From NCBI GenBank assembly GCA_900102235.1, contig FMVL01000006.1, forward strand, positions 248,001-312,000: a DNA stretch of 64,000 nucleotides, read 5' to 3'. The notes under the pieces were generated by a model, which saw only the letters and a program-made list of their open reading frames with translations, was not told where the DNA came from and did no database searches. This DNA comes from Lachnospiraceae bacterium XBB2008 (GTDB lineage Bacteria > Bacillota > Clostridia > Lachnospirales > Lachnospiraceae). A program made the translations under genes and the position numbers. Shown here one piece after another: positions 7,178 through 16,774 of this stretch (position 1 is the first letter of the stretch; each line of letters begins with the position of its first letter).

Positions 7178-9322
7178 ATGGAAAAAAATAAGATATCCGC
7201 ACCGCTTTCGCTCCGCTCGATGAAGATAACCGACGATTTCTGGAAAAAGGAGATCGAACTGGTCCGTACCGAAGTCATACCCTATCAGTGGGAGGCGATC
7301 AACGACAGGGTTGAAGGTGCTTCTCCGAGTTACTGCATGCGTAACTTCAAAGTAGCAGGTGCTCTTAACGAGAAAATGCGTGCCCAGGGCGCTTCGTTCA
7401 TTCCTCCGGCATACACCTTCAGAGGTTTCGAAGCATTGCCCGAGGACCCCGATCATCCGGATCCGGACAAATTCTACGGATTTGTTTTTCAGGATACGGA
7501 TTTCTCGAAATGGATAGAAGCTGTTTCATATTCACTGGCACAGTATCCTGATCCTGCGCTTGAGCATATCGCGGACGGAGCCATAGATATCGTATGCGAA
7601 GCCCAGGCTCCAGACGGATATCTGGATACATACTACATAATAAACGGTCGTGATAAGGAATTCACCAATCTCAGGGATCATCACGAACTTTACTGCCTCG
7701 GACATCTCATAGAAGGTGCAGTAGCTTATTTCGAGGCTACAGGCAAGGATAAGCTCTTAAATGCTGCAAGGCGTTTTGCCGATTATGTTGATTCGAAATT
7801 CGGACCCGAACCCGGTAAGTGCAAAGGCTACCCCGGACATGAGATAGCGGAGATGGCTCTGGTCCGCCTCTATAATGTGACCGGAGAGGAGAAATATTTA
7901 AACCTCAGCCGTTTCTTTATCGATGAGCGCGGTAAAAGACCGTATTATTTTGATAAGGAGCATCCGGAAGGCATAATACGCGGACATGAGGATGACGAGC
8001 GCCACGTTTATCATCAGGCGAACAGACCTGTGCGTGAACTTACGGAAGCGGCAGGGCATGCTGTACGTGCCGTGTATCTGTATTCCGGCATGGCTGATGT
8101 GGCCAGGCTTACGGACGATGAGGAACTTTATGATGCATGCAGGCGTCTCTGGGAAAACATGGTCGACAGACGGATGTATGTTACCGGAGGCATAGGTGCG
8201 ACTCATATGGGCGAAGCATTCTCTTTTGACTATGATCTGCCCAACGATACTGCATATTCGGAGACATGCGCGGCTATCGGACTCATCTTTTTCGCAAGGA
8301 GAATGCTTCAGATAAATCCCGACAGCAGATATGCGGATGTCATGGAGCGGGCGCTGTATAACGGTGCGCTTTCCGGCATGGCGCTGGACGGCAAGAGTTT
8401 CTTCTATGTCAATCCTCTGGAAGTCGATCCCAAGGCATGTGCGCTCGATGAGCGTAAGAGACATGTAAAGAGTGTCAGACAGAAATGGTTCGGATGCGCA
8501 TGCTGTCCTCCGAACATAGCAAGGCTCATCACTTCCATCGGCGAGTATGCATATACCGAGTCCGATGATACTCTGTATATCCATCAGTATATCGGTGCAT
8601 CAATCACCAAGACCATAAAGACCGGTGAGGGTGCGGAAGTGCCCGCAGATGTGAGCATCCGCTCAGGATTCCCGTGGGACGGAGATGTGAAGATCAACAT
8701 CGGTTTCCATGAAGAGGAAGAAGATAAGAACCTGGCTGCAGCCGAAGCATTCAGACTGGCTCTGCGTATCCCGGACTGGTGCGGCGGTTCATACGAACTG
8801 ACCGGTGCGGATGACCTTGAGAGGGAGATCAAAGACGGCTATCTGTATCTGAAAGGCTTCAGAAGTGAAGATACCGGGATAAAGATAAGCTTTCCGATGG
8901 ATATCCGCCTGATAAGCGCCAATGAAAATGTAAGAGAAGACTTTGGACGCGTAGCCGTAATGAGAGGACCTGTGGTATATTGCCTGGAGGGCAGGGATAA
9001 CGGAGAGTACCTGTTCAGACTTTCTGTTGATGCGAACAAGTTTGAAACACAGGCTCATGCGGAGATGTTTGATATATGCGGTGAGACGTGCAGGATGGTA
9101 TATGCTCCGGGATTCATCAGGAATGACTATACAAGCGGTGATCTGACCGTGGATATAGCTGCCAGCCCCAACGGACAGCTTGCACTGAATGATTCGAGTA
9201 CCGGATTATACAGTACATACAGACCTCTCGTTTCGGAGATCAGGACCCTTAAGTTCATCCCTTATTACATGTGGGCAAACCGCGGTGAGAATGAGATGAG
9301 CGTCTGGGTTGATGTACGATAA
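7178..9322 (+). CDS. GH127 family beta-L-arabinofuranosidase
   Basis: A 714-residue glycoside hydrolase of family 127 (formerly DUF1680). The family releases L-arabinofuranose from beta-linked arabino-oligosaccharides with a zinc-bound cysteine nucleophile. The zinc/catalytic set is visible: YSETCA (Glu362, Cys364) and the CACCPPN stretch (Cys442-Cys443). No signal peptide is seen, so it acts in the cytoplasm on imported oligosaccharides. The ATG lies 4 bases after the ABC permease stop, without a separate promoter, so it is probably the third gene of that operon, an unexpected pairing. GH127 relatives with other specificities (for example GH146) share these motifs, so the linkage is inferred. 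Confidence 0.87.
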   Translation: MEKNKISAPLSLRSMKITDDFWKKEIELVRTEVIPYQWEAINDRVEGASPSYCMRNFKVAGALNEKMRAQGASFIPPAYTFRGFEALPEDPDHPDPDKFYGFVFQDTDFSKWIEAVSYSLAQYPDPALEHIADGAIDIVCEAQAPDGYLDTYYIINGRDKEFTNLRDHHELYCLGHLIEGAVAYFEATGKDKLLNAARRFADYVDSKFGPEPGKCKGYPGHEIAEMALVRLYNVTGEEKYLNLSRFFIDERGKRPYYFDKEHPEGIIRGHEDDERHVYHQANRPVRELTEAAGHAVRAVYLYSGMADVARLTDDEELYDACRRLWENMVDRRMYVTGGIGATHMGEAFSFDYDLPNDTAYSETCAAIGLIFFARRMLQINPDSRYADVMERALYNGALSGMALDGKSFFYVNPLEVDPKACALDERKRHVKSVRQKWFGCACCPPNIARLITSIGEYAYTESDDTLYIHQYIGASITKTIKTGEGAEVPADVSIRSGFPWDGDVKINIGFHEEEEDKNLAAAEAFRLALRIPDWCGGSYELTGADDLEREIKDGYLYLKGFRSEDTGIKISFPMDIRLISANENVREDFGRVAVMRGPVVYCLEGRDNGEYLFRLSVDANKFETQAHAEMFDICGETCRMVYAPGFIRNDYTSGDLTVDIAASPNGQLALNDSSTGLYSTYRPLVSEIRTLKFIPYYMWANRGENEMSVWVDVR

Positions 9323-9363
9323 TATAATTGGGATACATGTGCGTATCCATATGAGGTATTCTT

Positions 9364-9903
9364 ATGCGTATAGGAACAGGATATGACGTACACAGGCTCG
9401 TTGAGGGCCGTAAGCTGATCATCGGCGGCGTTGATATACCTTATGAAAAAGGGCTGGACGGGCATTCCGATGCAGATGTCCTGACACATGCGATAATGGA
9501 TGCTCTGCTCGGGGCCGCCGGACTCGGAGATATAGGACTTCATTTTCCTGATAACGATCCCGAATACAAGGGTGCCGATTCACTGAAACTGCTCAGCCGT
9601 GTGGTTGACATAATATCTGAAGAACACTATGTGATCGAGAATGTGGATGCCACTATAATCGCGCAGGCCCCGAAGATGCGGCCTCATATCGACAAGATGC
9701 GTGAAAATCTGGCCGGTGTCATGGGACTGGATGTATCTTGTGTCAATGTAAAGGCGACCACAGAGGAACATCTGGGATTTACAGGCGAAGGTCTGGGTAT
9801 CTCGGCACAGGCCGTGTGTTTACTCACAAGCGCGAGAGATATGGTATCATATGATGTGACGGCCGCAAGGTGTGCCGCCTGTGAAGGATGTCCCAAACAG
9901 TAA
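9364..9903 (+). CDS. ispF: 2-C-methyl-D-erythritol 2,4-cyclodiphosphate synthase
   Basis: A 179-residue enzyme of the MEP isoprenoid pathway. It converts CDP-methylerythritol 2-phosphate to the cyclodiphosphate with release of CMP. The zinc ligands Asp8, His10 (YDVH) and His42 are present, as are DGHSDADVL and the [11 protein letters not shown] motif near 131. The family is usually about 157-160 residues. This one has an extra C-terminal tail of about 20 residues ending [11 protein letters not shown], with three cysteines at 170, 173 and 176. A small hairpin (9331-9348) precedes the gene. cysE starts 3 bases after the stop, so the two are one operon. Confidence 0.95.
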   Translation: MRIGTGYDVHRLVEGRKLIIGGVDIPYEKGLDGHSDADVLTHAIMDALLGAAGLGDIGLHFPDNDPEYKGADSLKLLSRVVDIISEEHYVIENVDATIIAQAPKMRPHIDKMRENLAGVMGLDVSCVNVKATTEEHLGFTGEGLGISAQAVCLLTSARDMVSYDVTAARCAACEGCPKQ

Positions 9904-9906
9904 GTT

Positions 9907-10581
9907 ATGAAATGGTTAGATGAACTCAAAGAAGAAATAGCAGTAGTGCGCGAACGCGATCCCGCGATCCATTCCAATCTCGAAGTGTTCCTGTATCCGA
10001 GTTATCAGGCTTTGCGCGCGTACAGACGTGCACATAAGCACTATCTCAAGGGCCATTATTTCCGTGCCAGATATATATCGCAGAGAGCGAGACATAAGAC
10101 GGGTATCGAGATCCACCCCGGAGCCACCATAGGCAAGAGATTGTTTATCGATCACGGTGCCGGAGTAATCATCGGCGAGACGACAGAGATCGGCGATGAC
10201 GTGACGCTGTATCAGGGTGTTACCCTCGGCGGTACCGGTAAGGAACAGGGCAAAAGACATCCAACTATCGGCAACAATGTCATGATATCCACCGGAGCTA
10301 AAGTACTCGGAAGTTTTAAGATAGGCGATAACAGCAAGATAGGCGCCGGCAGCGTTGTACTTGAAGAAGTTCCGCCGGGATCGACGGTCATCGGTGTTCC
10401 CGGACGCATCGTGAGAAGACTTGTTGATGATAAACCTCAGGATACACTCGATCAGATCAGACTGCCTGACCCTGTCAAAGAGGATATCACGTGTCTTAAG
10501 AAAGCGGATACCGAACTGACCAACAGACTGCTTGAGCTCGAACGACAGGTGAGAGAGCTTAAGAAGCATGAGAAAATATAG
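9907..10581 (+). CDS. cysE: Serine O-acetyltransferase
   Basis: A 224-residue enzyme of the short, Firmicute EpsC-like type. It makes O-acetylserine from serine and acetyl-CoA, the first step of cysteine synthesis. A helical N-terminus is followed by a left-handed beta-helix of hexapeptide repeats (IEIHPGATIGKR, DDVTLYQGVTLGG, IGAGSVVLEEVPPGS) that forms the acetyl-CoA site; His residues in IDHGAG and the GGTGKEQGKRHP loop are typical. The C-terminal 50 residues are charged and probably coiled. It lies between ispF and cysS, the common Firmicute arrangement, so cysteine supply and cysteinyl-tRNA formation are co-transcribed. Confidence 0.95.
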   Translation: MKWLDELKEEIAVVRERDPAIHSNLEVFLYPSYQALRAYRRAHKHYLKGHYFRARYISQRARHKTGIEIHPGATIGKRLFIDHGAGVIIGETTEIGDDVTLYQGVTLGGTGKEQGKRHPTIGNNVMISTGAKVLGSFKIGDNSKIGAGSVVLEEVPPGSTVIGVPGRIVRRLVDDKPQDTLDQIRLPDPVKEDITCLKKADTELTNRLLELERQVRELKKHEKI

Positions 10582-10599
10582 AATATATCGGGAGACATT

Positions 10600-11997
10600 A
10601 TGAAGATCTATAATTCACTGACCAGAAATATCGAGGAATTCATACCGAATGAGCCCGGCAAGGTTTCCATGTATACCTGCGGCCCTACGGTCTATCATTT
10701 TGCACATATAGGCAATCTGCGTACCTATATCTGTGAAGACGTTCTCGAAAAGATACTCAGATTCTCGGGTTATGATGTAAAGCGCGTGATGAACATAACC
10801 GATGTGGGACATCTGTCATCCGATGCCGATACCGGTGAGGACAAGATGGTCAAAGGTGCCCAGAGAGAGCATAAGACCGTCATGGAGATAGCTAAGTTCT
10901 ATACCGATGCGTTCTTTAAGGATTGCGAGAAACTCAATATCAAGATGCCCGATGTCGTGGAGCCGGCAACCAACTGTATCTCGGAGTTCATCCATATGAT
11001 AGAAGTCCTGCTTGAAAAAGGTTTCGCATACAAGGCAGGAGAGAATGTATATTTCGATACATCCAAATTAAAAGAGTATTACGTATTCGGTAACCAGAAC
11101 GAGGATGAACTCATGGTCGGTGTCCGCGATGATGTTTCGGAAGATTCAAATAAGCGGAATAAGAATGATTTTGTCTTATGGTTTACCAAGTCCAAGTTTG
11201 AGGATCAGGCTCTTAAATGGGAGAGTCCCTGGGGTGTGGGTTATCCCGGATGGCATATCGAGTGCTCATGCATCAGCATGAAGCATCTCGGAGATAAGAT
11301 GGATATCCATTGCGGCGGTGTTGATAACATGTTCCCCCACCACACCAATGAGATCGCACAGAGTGAGGCATATCTCGGACATAAGTGGTGCAATTACTGG
11401 TTCCATGTACATCACTTAAATGACGAGACAGGTAAGATGAGCAAGAGTAAGGGCGAGTTCCTTACCGTATCCCTGCTTGAGAGTAAGGGTTACGATCCCA
11501 TAGTATACAGGCTTTTTGCTCTTCAGTCTCATTATCGTAAGCCGCTCACTTTTTCCTACGAGACTCTTGACCAGACCGCTGCAACCTACAAAAAACTCAA
11601 GAACAGGATCGCAGCCGTCAAAGCGGAAGGGGATGTTGATGAGGCAGCGGTTAAGGAGTGGCATGATAAGTTTGCCGAAGCAGTCGGTAATGACTGCAAT
11701 ACCGCGATGGGGCTGACTCTTCTGTACGATGTGCTCAAATCGGATCTGAACGGTTCTACCAAACTTAAGGTTATAGAGGATTACGATTACGTATTATCGC
11801 TTAACCTTCTTAAGGCTGAAGAAGCCGAAGACGGTGATGATGAACTTTCCGCATATGTGGAAGGCAAGATCGCAGAGCGTGCACAGGCTAAGAAGGACAA
11901 GGATTTTGCCCGTGCCGATGCGATCAGAGATGAACTGGCCGCGCAGGGCATCATCATCGAAGACACAAGAGAAGGGGTTAAGTGGAAGAGAGCATGA
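10600..11997 (+). CDS. cysS: Cysteinyl-tRNA synthetase
   Basis: A 465-residue class I synthetase that charges tRNA-Cys. The HIGH motif appears as HIGN in PTVYHFAHIGNLRTY, and KMSKSK follows at about residue 279. Zinc-site cysteines and histidines are visible in YTCGPTVY, HIECSC and GGVDNMFPHHTNE. The C-terminal KDFARADAIRDEL segment is the usual CysRS tail. The length is normal. The start has GGAGA upstream and only 18 bases separate it from cysE, so there is no room for a T-box. The stop overlaps the ATG of the next gene. Confidence 0.96.
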   Translation: MKIYNSLTRNIEEFIPNEPGKVSMYTCGPTVYHFAHIGNLRTYICEDVLEKILRFSGYDVKRVMNITDVGHLSSDADTGEDKMVKGAQREHKTVMEIAKFYTDAFFKDCEKLNIKMPDVVEPATNCISEFIHMIEVLLEKGFAYKAGENVYFDTSKLKEYYVFGNQNEDELMVGVRDDVSEDSNKRNKNDFVLWFTKSKFEDQALKWESPWGVGYPGWHIECSCISMKHLGDKMDIHCGGVDNMFPHHTNEIAQSEAYLGHKWCNYWFHVHHLNDETGKMSKSKGEFLTVSLLESKGYDPIVYRLFALQSHYRKPLTFSYETLDQTAATYKKLKNRIAAVKAEGDVDEAAVKEWHDKFAEAVGNDCNTAMGLTLLYDVLKSDLNGSTKLKVIEDYDYVLSLNLLKAEEAEDGDDELSAYVEGKIAERAQAKKDKDFARADAIRDELAAQGIIIEDTREGVKWKRA

Positions 11998-14066
11998 TCT
12001 TTTCATTGATCATTCTGTACTGCGAATCGGTCTTTAAGATTGCTACAAGGACAGAGATCACACCGGAATCGGTGCTGATCAATGTCCTTTTCTCTTTATG
12101 CTACGGCGCTGTTATCTCGATTCTCTGCAGATCGACACGCCGGGAAAAGGTAAACAGAGTTATCACGGGAGTCATTCTGTTTGTGATCCCGGCTGTATAC
12201 AGCGTTGAATTCTTCGTCTATCGTTCATTCAATGTGTTCTATGATATAAACACGGTATTCAACGGAGCAGGCGGCGCGCTTACGCATTTCGGCTCTGATA
12301 TCATGCGGCTGATCGTCTCACCCGCGGGGATCGCCCTGCTTATCTTTATGTTTGCTCCTTTTTTCGCATATATCATCGCAGGCCGGAAGAAACTCGCTGC
12401 CACCCGGTTCATAAGATCGGACTTTGTGCTGCTGATGATCTCGGCTTTTGTATTTTTCATGATAGCCAGAGCCCGTATAGCCGGCAATGAGAGCATGCGA
12501 GAGATGTACGGTGAGGGATACAGTTTTCAGAATGCCGTCGTCAACTTCGGATTCGCTACAGGCGTAAGATTAGACTGTCTGCATCTTAAGGGCGGAGATG
12601 ATTCCGGTTTTGTATATCTTCCGGAAGCAGAAGATGTCGGAACTGCTGATTCAGGAGCCGATGCGGTGGATGAGGAGATCCGTACAGATTTGATGACGGA
12701 GGATGAAACCGCGATCGCAAAAGAAGATGAACCTGTCTCCGATAAAGAGGAAGAACCGGCCCCGGAACCCGAGGTCAGGGAATACGGTGTAAATGCACTT
12801 GATATCGACTTTGAGGCGCTTGCGGAGGAGGCCGGAGGTAAACTCGCAGAGATGGACAGGTATGTTTCATCGATACGGCCTTCGAAACAAAATGAATATA
12901 CCGGTATCTTCAAAGGGAAAAATCTTATCTTCTTTACTGCGGAGGCTTTCTCCGGATATCTTATCGATCCGGATATGACGCCGACTCTGTACAGACTGGC
13001 CACAAAAGGAATGCAGTTTACCGATTTCTATCAGCCTGCCGTCGCCGGTACCACGGGCGGAGAGTACGAGAATCTGTTCGGCATGATCCCGACATCCGGC
13101 GGCAGATCCATGGACCGGATGACAGCCCAGAATACTGCGATCACTATTGCAAACAGGCTTGGCGACGAGTATTACGGTAAAGCATATCACAACAACACTT
13201 ACACCGTATATAACAGGGATGAGACTCATAACAGACTCGGATACTCCGAAGGTTTTATGGGAGTCGGTAACGGAATGGAGGAATATCTTCCGAGGGGAGG
13301 TTTCCCGGCAAGTGACCTTGAGATGGTACAGGGTACACTTACCGAATACATAGATAAGCAGCCTTTCGATATATATTACATGACGGTTTCGGGACACGGA
13401 CAGTACGGGCGGAGCATCAATCAGATGTCCTCATGGAATTATCATCGTGTAGCCGATATCGAGCATTCCGAGATCGTAAAGTGCTATCTGGCGAACAATC
13501 TGGAACTTGAAGATGCGCTCACATATCTGGTATCCGAACTGGAAAGGACGGGGATCGCCGATGACACGGTCATAGTCCTGTGTGCGGATCATTTCCCTTA
13601 CAATCTCGATACCGGTGCCTCACCCGGCAATATGCCCAACCTTTCCGAGCTCTACGGTTTTGATGTGACCAATTATCTTGAACGTGATTCCAACCGTCTC
13701 ATAATCTGGAGCGGCTGCCTCGAAGATGAAGAACCCATCATCATCGATGAGCCTGTGTTCAGCCTGGATATACTCCCGACGCTCTGCAACCTGTTCGGAG
13801 TGGAGTTTGACTCGAGACTCCTGCCGGGACGGGATGTTTTTTCCGACCGTGAAGCTCTGGTGTTTGACGGAAATTACGACTGGAAAACGACATACGGTAC
13901 CTATATCTCTTCAAGAGGCAGATTCATCCCGGCTTCGGAGGATACCGAACTTCCCGAGGATTATATAAAGAGGATGCAGGTTGAAGTCTCCAACAGGATG
14001 AAGTATTGCAAGAATGTTCTGGAATACAGATACTTTGATCATGTTTTCGGCACTCCCGAACATTAA
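11994..14066 (+). CDS. LTA synthase family sulfatase-fold membrane protein
   Basis: A 690-residue protein with about five N-terminal helices (to residue 165), a long acidic linker (about 200-260, rich in Glu, Asp and Pro) and a C-terminal sulfatase-fold domain outside the cell. In this family the enzyme transfers phosphoglycerol or phosphoethanolamine groups using a threonine nucleophile and Mn. The metal Glu (FFTAEAF), the nucleophile Thr in VAGTTGGEYENLFGM and the Asp-His pair in CADHFPYN are present. ATG 11994 overlaps the cysS stop (ATGA); an in-frame GTG at 11982 is an alternative. Whether it makes lipoteichoic acid or modifies another glycan cannot be told. Confidence 0.85.
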   Translation: MIFSLIILYCESVFKIATRTEITPESVLINVLFSLCYGAVISILCRSTRREKVNRVITGVILFVIPAVYSVEFFVYRSFNVFYDINTVFNGAGGALTHFGSDIMRLIVSPAGIALLIFMFAPFFAYIIAGRKKLAATRFIRSDFVLLMISAFVFFMIARARIAGNESMREMYGEGYSFQNAVVNFGFATGVRLDCLHLKGGDDSGFVYLPEAEDVGTADSGADAVDEEIRTDLMTEDETAIAKEDEPVSDKEEEPAPEPEVREYGVNALDIDFEALAEEAGGKLAEMDRYVSSIRPSKQNEYTGIFKGKNLIFFTAEAFSGYLIDPDMTPTLYRLATKGMQFTDFYQPAVAGTTGGEYENLFGMIPTSGGRSMDRMTAQNTAITIANRLGDEYYGKAYHNNTYTVYNRDETHNRLGYSEGFMGVGNGMEEYLPRGGFPASDLEMVQGTLTEYIDKQPFDIYYMTVSGHGQYGRSINQMSSWNYHRVADIEHSEIVKCYLANNLELEDALTYLVSELERTGIADDTVIVLCADHFPYNLDTGASPGNMPNLSELYGFDVTNYLERDSNRLIIWSGCLEDEEPIIIDEPVFSLDILPTLCNLFGVEFDSRLLPGRDVFSDREALVFDGNYDWKTTYGTYISSRGRFIPASEDTELPEDYIKRMQVEVSNRMKYCKNVLEYRYFDHVFGTPEH

Positions 14067-14085
14067 CCCCGTGTATATTCGGCAC

Positions 14086-14114
14086 TTGTTGTATATTGTG
14101 GCTTTTATTATAAT
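14086..14114 (+). promoter_or_regulatory. Promoter of the GNAT/orphan gene cluster
   Basis: TTGTTG (14086-14091), 17 bases, perfect TATAAT (14109-14114). Start near 14121. The leader carries ATAAGGAGAGG ahead of ATG 14152. This makes the 14.1-18.7 kb cluster a transcription unit apart from cysS. Confidence 0.72.
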
Positions 14115-14151
14115 TTAATAAGGTGTTTTTTGTTTATAAGGAGAGGTTATT

Positions 14152-15363
14152 ATGGATCTTAATGTTTTGCATTTTCGAAAGGTGACTGACAAAGCTTATT
14201 CGATCGATATGATCGACGATGTCTTAGCGGCGGTCAGAGAGGAAATTGAAGGCAAGGATTTAAGAGAATTTGAACTCAGAGAGAAACTGGAAGCTGTCTA
14301 TCTGGATAAGATCAATCTCCAGTTTCAGACAGCCAGACTGTTTCATCCGATGTCGGAGTTTGGCAGGACTGTACTCAAAAGCGCGCTTGATACACAGAAG
14401 GAATATGAGGGCATCGCCGGTGCGCTGATTACCCTTGTTACGGATGACAGCATAAGAAAATACAAACCGCTGCTGACCGATGATGTCATGGAAGATATCA
14501 TGGTCGGCAAAACTCAGGCCATTGCCGCGCTCAGATACAGAGACGGTGCGGTATATGCACCGGGAATCATTGCCTACGATGTAGATACCGACCGTTTGCA
14601 GGAGAACATCGTGGTCCGGATCGAATGGCTCTATATCGCCGAAGAGTTCAGGGGTGAAGGGATCGCGGACATGTTGCTCGGAAACATCATAGGCAGATGT
14701 ATCGATCTCGGGATAGAGAATATCACGTTTGATTTCCCGGAAGAGTCGGAATACGCACAGGCATATTACAACCTGTTAAGCGACTGGCATTTCAGTTTTA
14801 CGTCAGGTATCTCATCCGACTTCGTGACCGAAGTTACCAAAGATACCGTAAAAAAGAATATTGAGGCTATGTCTTATACGGCACAGGCGATCGGGGAACT
14901 CTCCGAGAAAGAGTTTATGGATGTCGCAAAGAAGCTGCTTTCGGACGGAACTCTTGACACGATGTTGAAGGGAGAATTCCCGCCGGACTACTTTGATCCG
15001 AAGTTAAGCTGTGTGGCCCGCAGAGATTCAATGACGGGCATGCTCTTAGCGCACCGCCTTCCGAGCGGACTGGTCAGGACCGAGTATCTCGGATGGGGCG
15101 AAGGAAGCGGTCCGGCACTCAAAGGACTCGTAAGCTTCCTTGCGGTTAAGGCTCTGGAAGTATATGGCAAAGGAACAATGATTTCCGTGCCGGTAGAGTC
15201 GGATGAACTTGCAGCTTTTATTGATGAGACGTTTGAAGTGCAACTCAGGAAACCGATGATAGAAGCATCGCTTTTTGCTCCGCTTCCCGAAGAAGATGTG
15301 GACCTGGAAATGGCCGCAGCAATTCTCACCGTACCGGGCGGGCCAGAGGAAAGCGAGGAGTAA
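14152..15363 (+). CDS. Two-part GNAT-like acetyltransferase, function unknown
   Basis: A 403-residue cytoplasmic protein. Residues about 120-215 look like a GNAT acetyltransferase: VRIEWLYIAEEFRGEGIADMLL has the acetyl-CoA pyrophosphate loop (RGEGIA, 167-172) after a typical beta strand. Residues 285-375 form a second region without that loop; it aligns with the C-terminal half of the gene at 16775 (CVARRDSMTGMLLAHRLPSG against CVITDKKLSGLFLIHRFPSG). The two proteins are therefore paralogues, and only this one keeps an intact cofactor motif. It has its own strong promoter and heads a cluster of four unnamed genes. The acceptor substrate is unknown. Confidence 0.6.
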   Translation: MDLNVLHFRKVTDKAYSIDMIDDVLAAVREEIEGKDLREFELREKLEAVYLDKINLQFQTARLFHPMSEFGRTVLKSALDTQKEYEGIAGALITLVTDDSIRKYKPLLTDDVMEDIMVGKTQAIAALRYRDGAVYAPGIIAYDVDTDRLQENIVVRIEWLYIAEEFRGEGIADMLLGNIIGRCIDLGIENITFDFPEESEYAQAYYNLLSDWHFSFTSGISSDFVTEVTKDTVKKNIEAMSYTAQAIGELSEKEFMDVAKKLLSDGTLDTMLKGEFPPDYFDPKLSCVARRDSMTGMLLAHRLPSGLVRTEYLGWGEGSGPALKGLVSFLAVKALEVYGKGTMISVPVESDELAAFIDETFEVQLRKPMIEASLFAPLPEEDVDLEMAAAILTVPGGPEESEE

Positions 15364-15439
15364 GCGTCCGACGGCGATAAGTGATTAAAGCGAAGCGCCC
15401 GATGGAGTGATCAAATAATCAGTTGAGGAGATAAAGAAT

Positions 15440-16738
15440 ATGGATTCAAAAGATCTTATGAAACAACAATCCAAAGAGTTTGAGATCAATACCCTGATAA
15501 ATGAGCAAAAACTGGATACATCCTTCATGGATGTTGGGGAGATGCATGATAACGCAGTGATTCAGGACATTAAGATCAATGCAGACTTTGATAACCTTGA
15601 AGCCAAAGAAGAAGATTTTGATCAGGCAGCCAAGATCAGGGAGACCAAAGAGGCTTTCAGGGATTCTGTAGATGTCTATGACAAAAAGAAGGTGAAGGCT
15701 GTTAAAGACCAGAATTTCACTGATGGATCCAAGTTTGTAAGCCTGTATCGGAACAATGAACTTGTCGCGCGCGACAGTGAGAAGATGGTTGCCGTAAAGA
15801 ATGCGATAAACCGGTATCTGGAGCACAAAGGAGAGGCTGTCGAGTCAAATCTGCTTGAGACGATCATAAGGGCTTGCAACGAGTACACAAGCGGAAAGAT
15901 ATCATTCCTGCGGTTGGGAGATGCAGGACGCAGACTTAAGGAAGTCAAGTCTGTCAGGAAACAGGCAGAGCTCGAACTCTTAAAGATCAGAGCCGTAGAG
16001 GCCAAGATGACTGACGAACAGCTTCGGGACAAGAAGAAAGAACGTACAAGGATCATAAAGGCGGATGAGGAGTATTATGCCCCGGAACTGGATGCTCATT
16101 ACAGAAAACTGGCTGCAAAGACGAATTACAGACCGTTTTTGCCGGATACCAAAAGAGTAATAGAGATCTTAAGAGACTACTATCCTGCCATGAGCTTTAA
16201 GGAGGCCGAGCATCTGGCTATCAGGAACAAAGAAACTAAGCTTGTCCTGCATGACGGAACGATAAATACGAAAAAGGCAGATGAGCTTATAAGTCAGAAG
16301 AACAAAAAGAGTGCCGAAAAAAAGAAGAGAATGGATGCCCTTCAGAAACTTCACGATCGCGCAGCCGAGATAGAACAGCTCGTTCCCGGCACCTATCCGG
16401 AATATGCTCTTAAGATAGCAAAGAAAGAGCGTGAGCTGGGAAAAGAGTATAGCGGTGAGGAGATCGTCATCAAATTCATGCCGGAAGTATATGGCCCGTA
16501 TAAGATATATATGGCCAAGAAAAGTGCGATATATGAAGCCAAGCATTCCAATATAGTACACAGATTCTTCTCATGGATCACAAACTATCAATTCGATATA
16601 GAGGCAAAGCTTCAGGATGTACTGACCGAGGTATCGTTTAAAGCAGGCAAGGACGCTGTGCACAAGGTCAAAAATGATAAGGGAGAAGTGTTCTATACTA
16701 CGGAAGAGCATGGCGATTATGAGGATACTTTCATCTGA
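15440..16738 (+). CDS. Charged, partly coiled-coil protein of unknown function
   Basis: A 432-residue protein I do not recognise. It has no signal peptide and no membrane helix. It is very rich in Lys and Glu, with likely coiled coils at about 160-215 (after the RLKEVKSVRKQAELELLK stretch) and 285-335. Aromatic-rich patches (EEYYAPELDAHYRKLAAK, MPEVYGPYKIYMAKKSAIY) suggest folded parts between them. The start follows TTGAGGAG. It lies between the two GNAT-like paralogues, 76 bases after the first and 36 before the second. The context suggests a scaffold or a substrate for them, which is a guess. Confidence 0.7.
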   Translation: MDSKDLMKQQSKEFEINTLINEQKLDTSFMDVGEMHDNAVIQDIKINADFDNLEAKEEDFDQAAKIRETKEAFRDSVDVYDKKKVKAVKDQNFTDGSKFVSLYRNNELVARDSEKMVAVKNAINRYLEHKGEAVESNLLETIIRACNEYTSGKISFLRLGDAGRRLKEVKSVRKQAELELLKIRAVEAKMTDEQLRDKKKERTRIIKADEEYYAPELDAHYRKLAAKTNYRPFLPDTKRVIEILRDYYPAMSFKEAEHLAIRNKETKLVLHDGTINTKKADELISQKNKKSAEKKKRMDALQKLHDRAAEIEQLVPGTYPEYALKIAKKERELGKEYSGEEIVIKFMPEVYGPYKIYMAKKSAIYEAKHSNIVHRFFSWITNYQFDIEAKLQDVLTEVSFKAGKDAVHKVKNDKGEVFYTTEEHGDYEDTFI

Positions 16739-16774
16739 TCTTAACCGTTTTATGCGTCTTACCCGGAGGAGTCT

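Noticed and set aside
9904-10599. Possible T-box leader for cysE/cysS
   Set aside because: The gaps are 3 and 18 bases, too short for any T-box structure.
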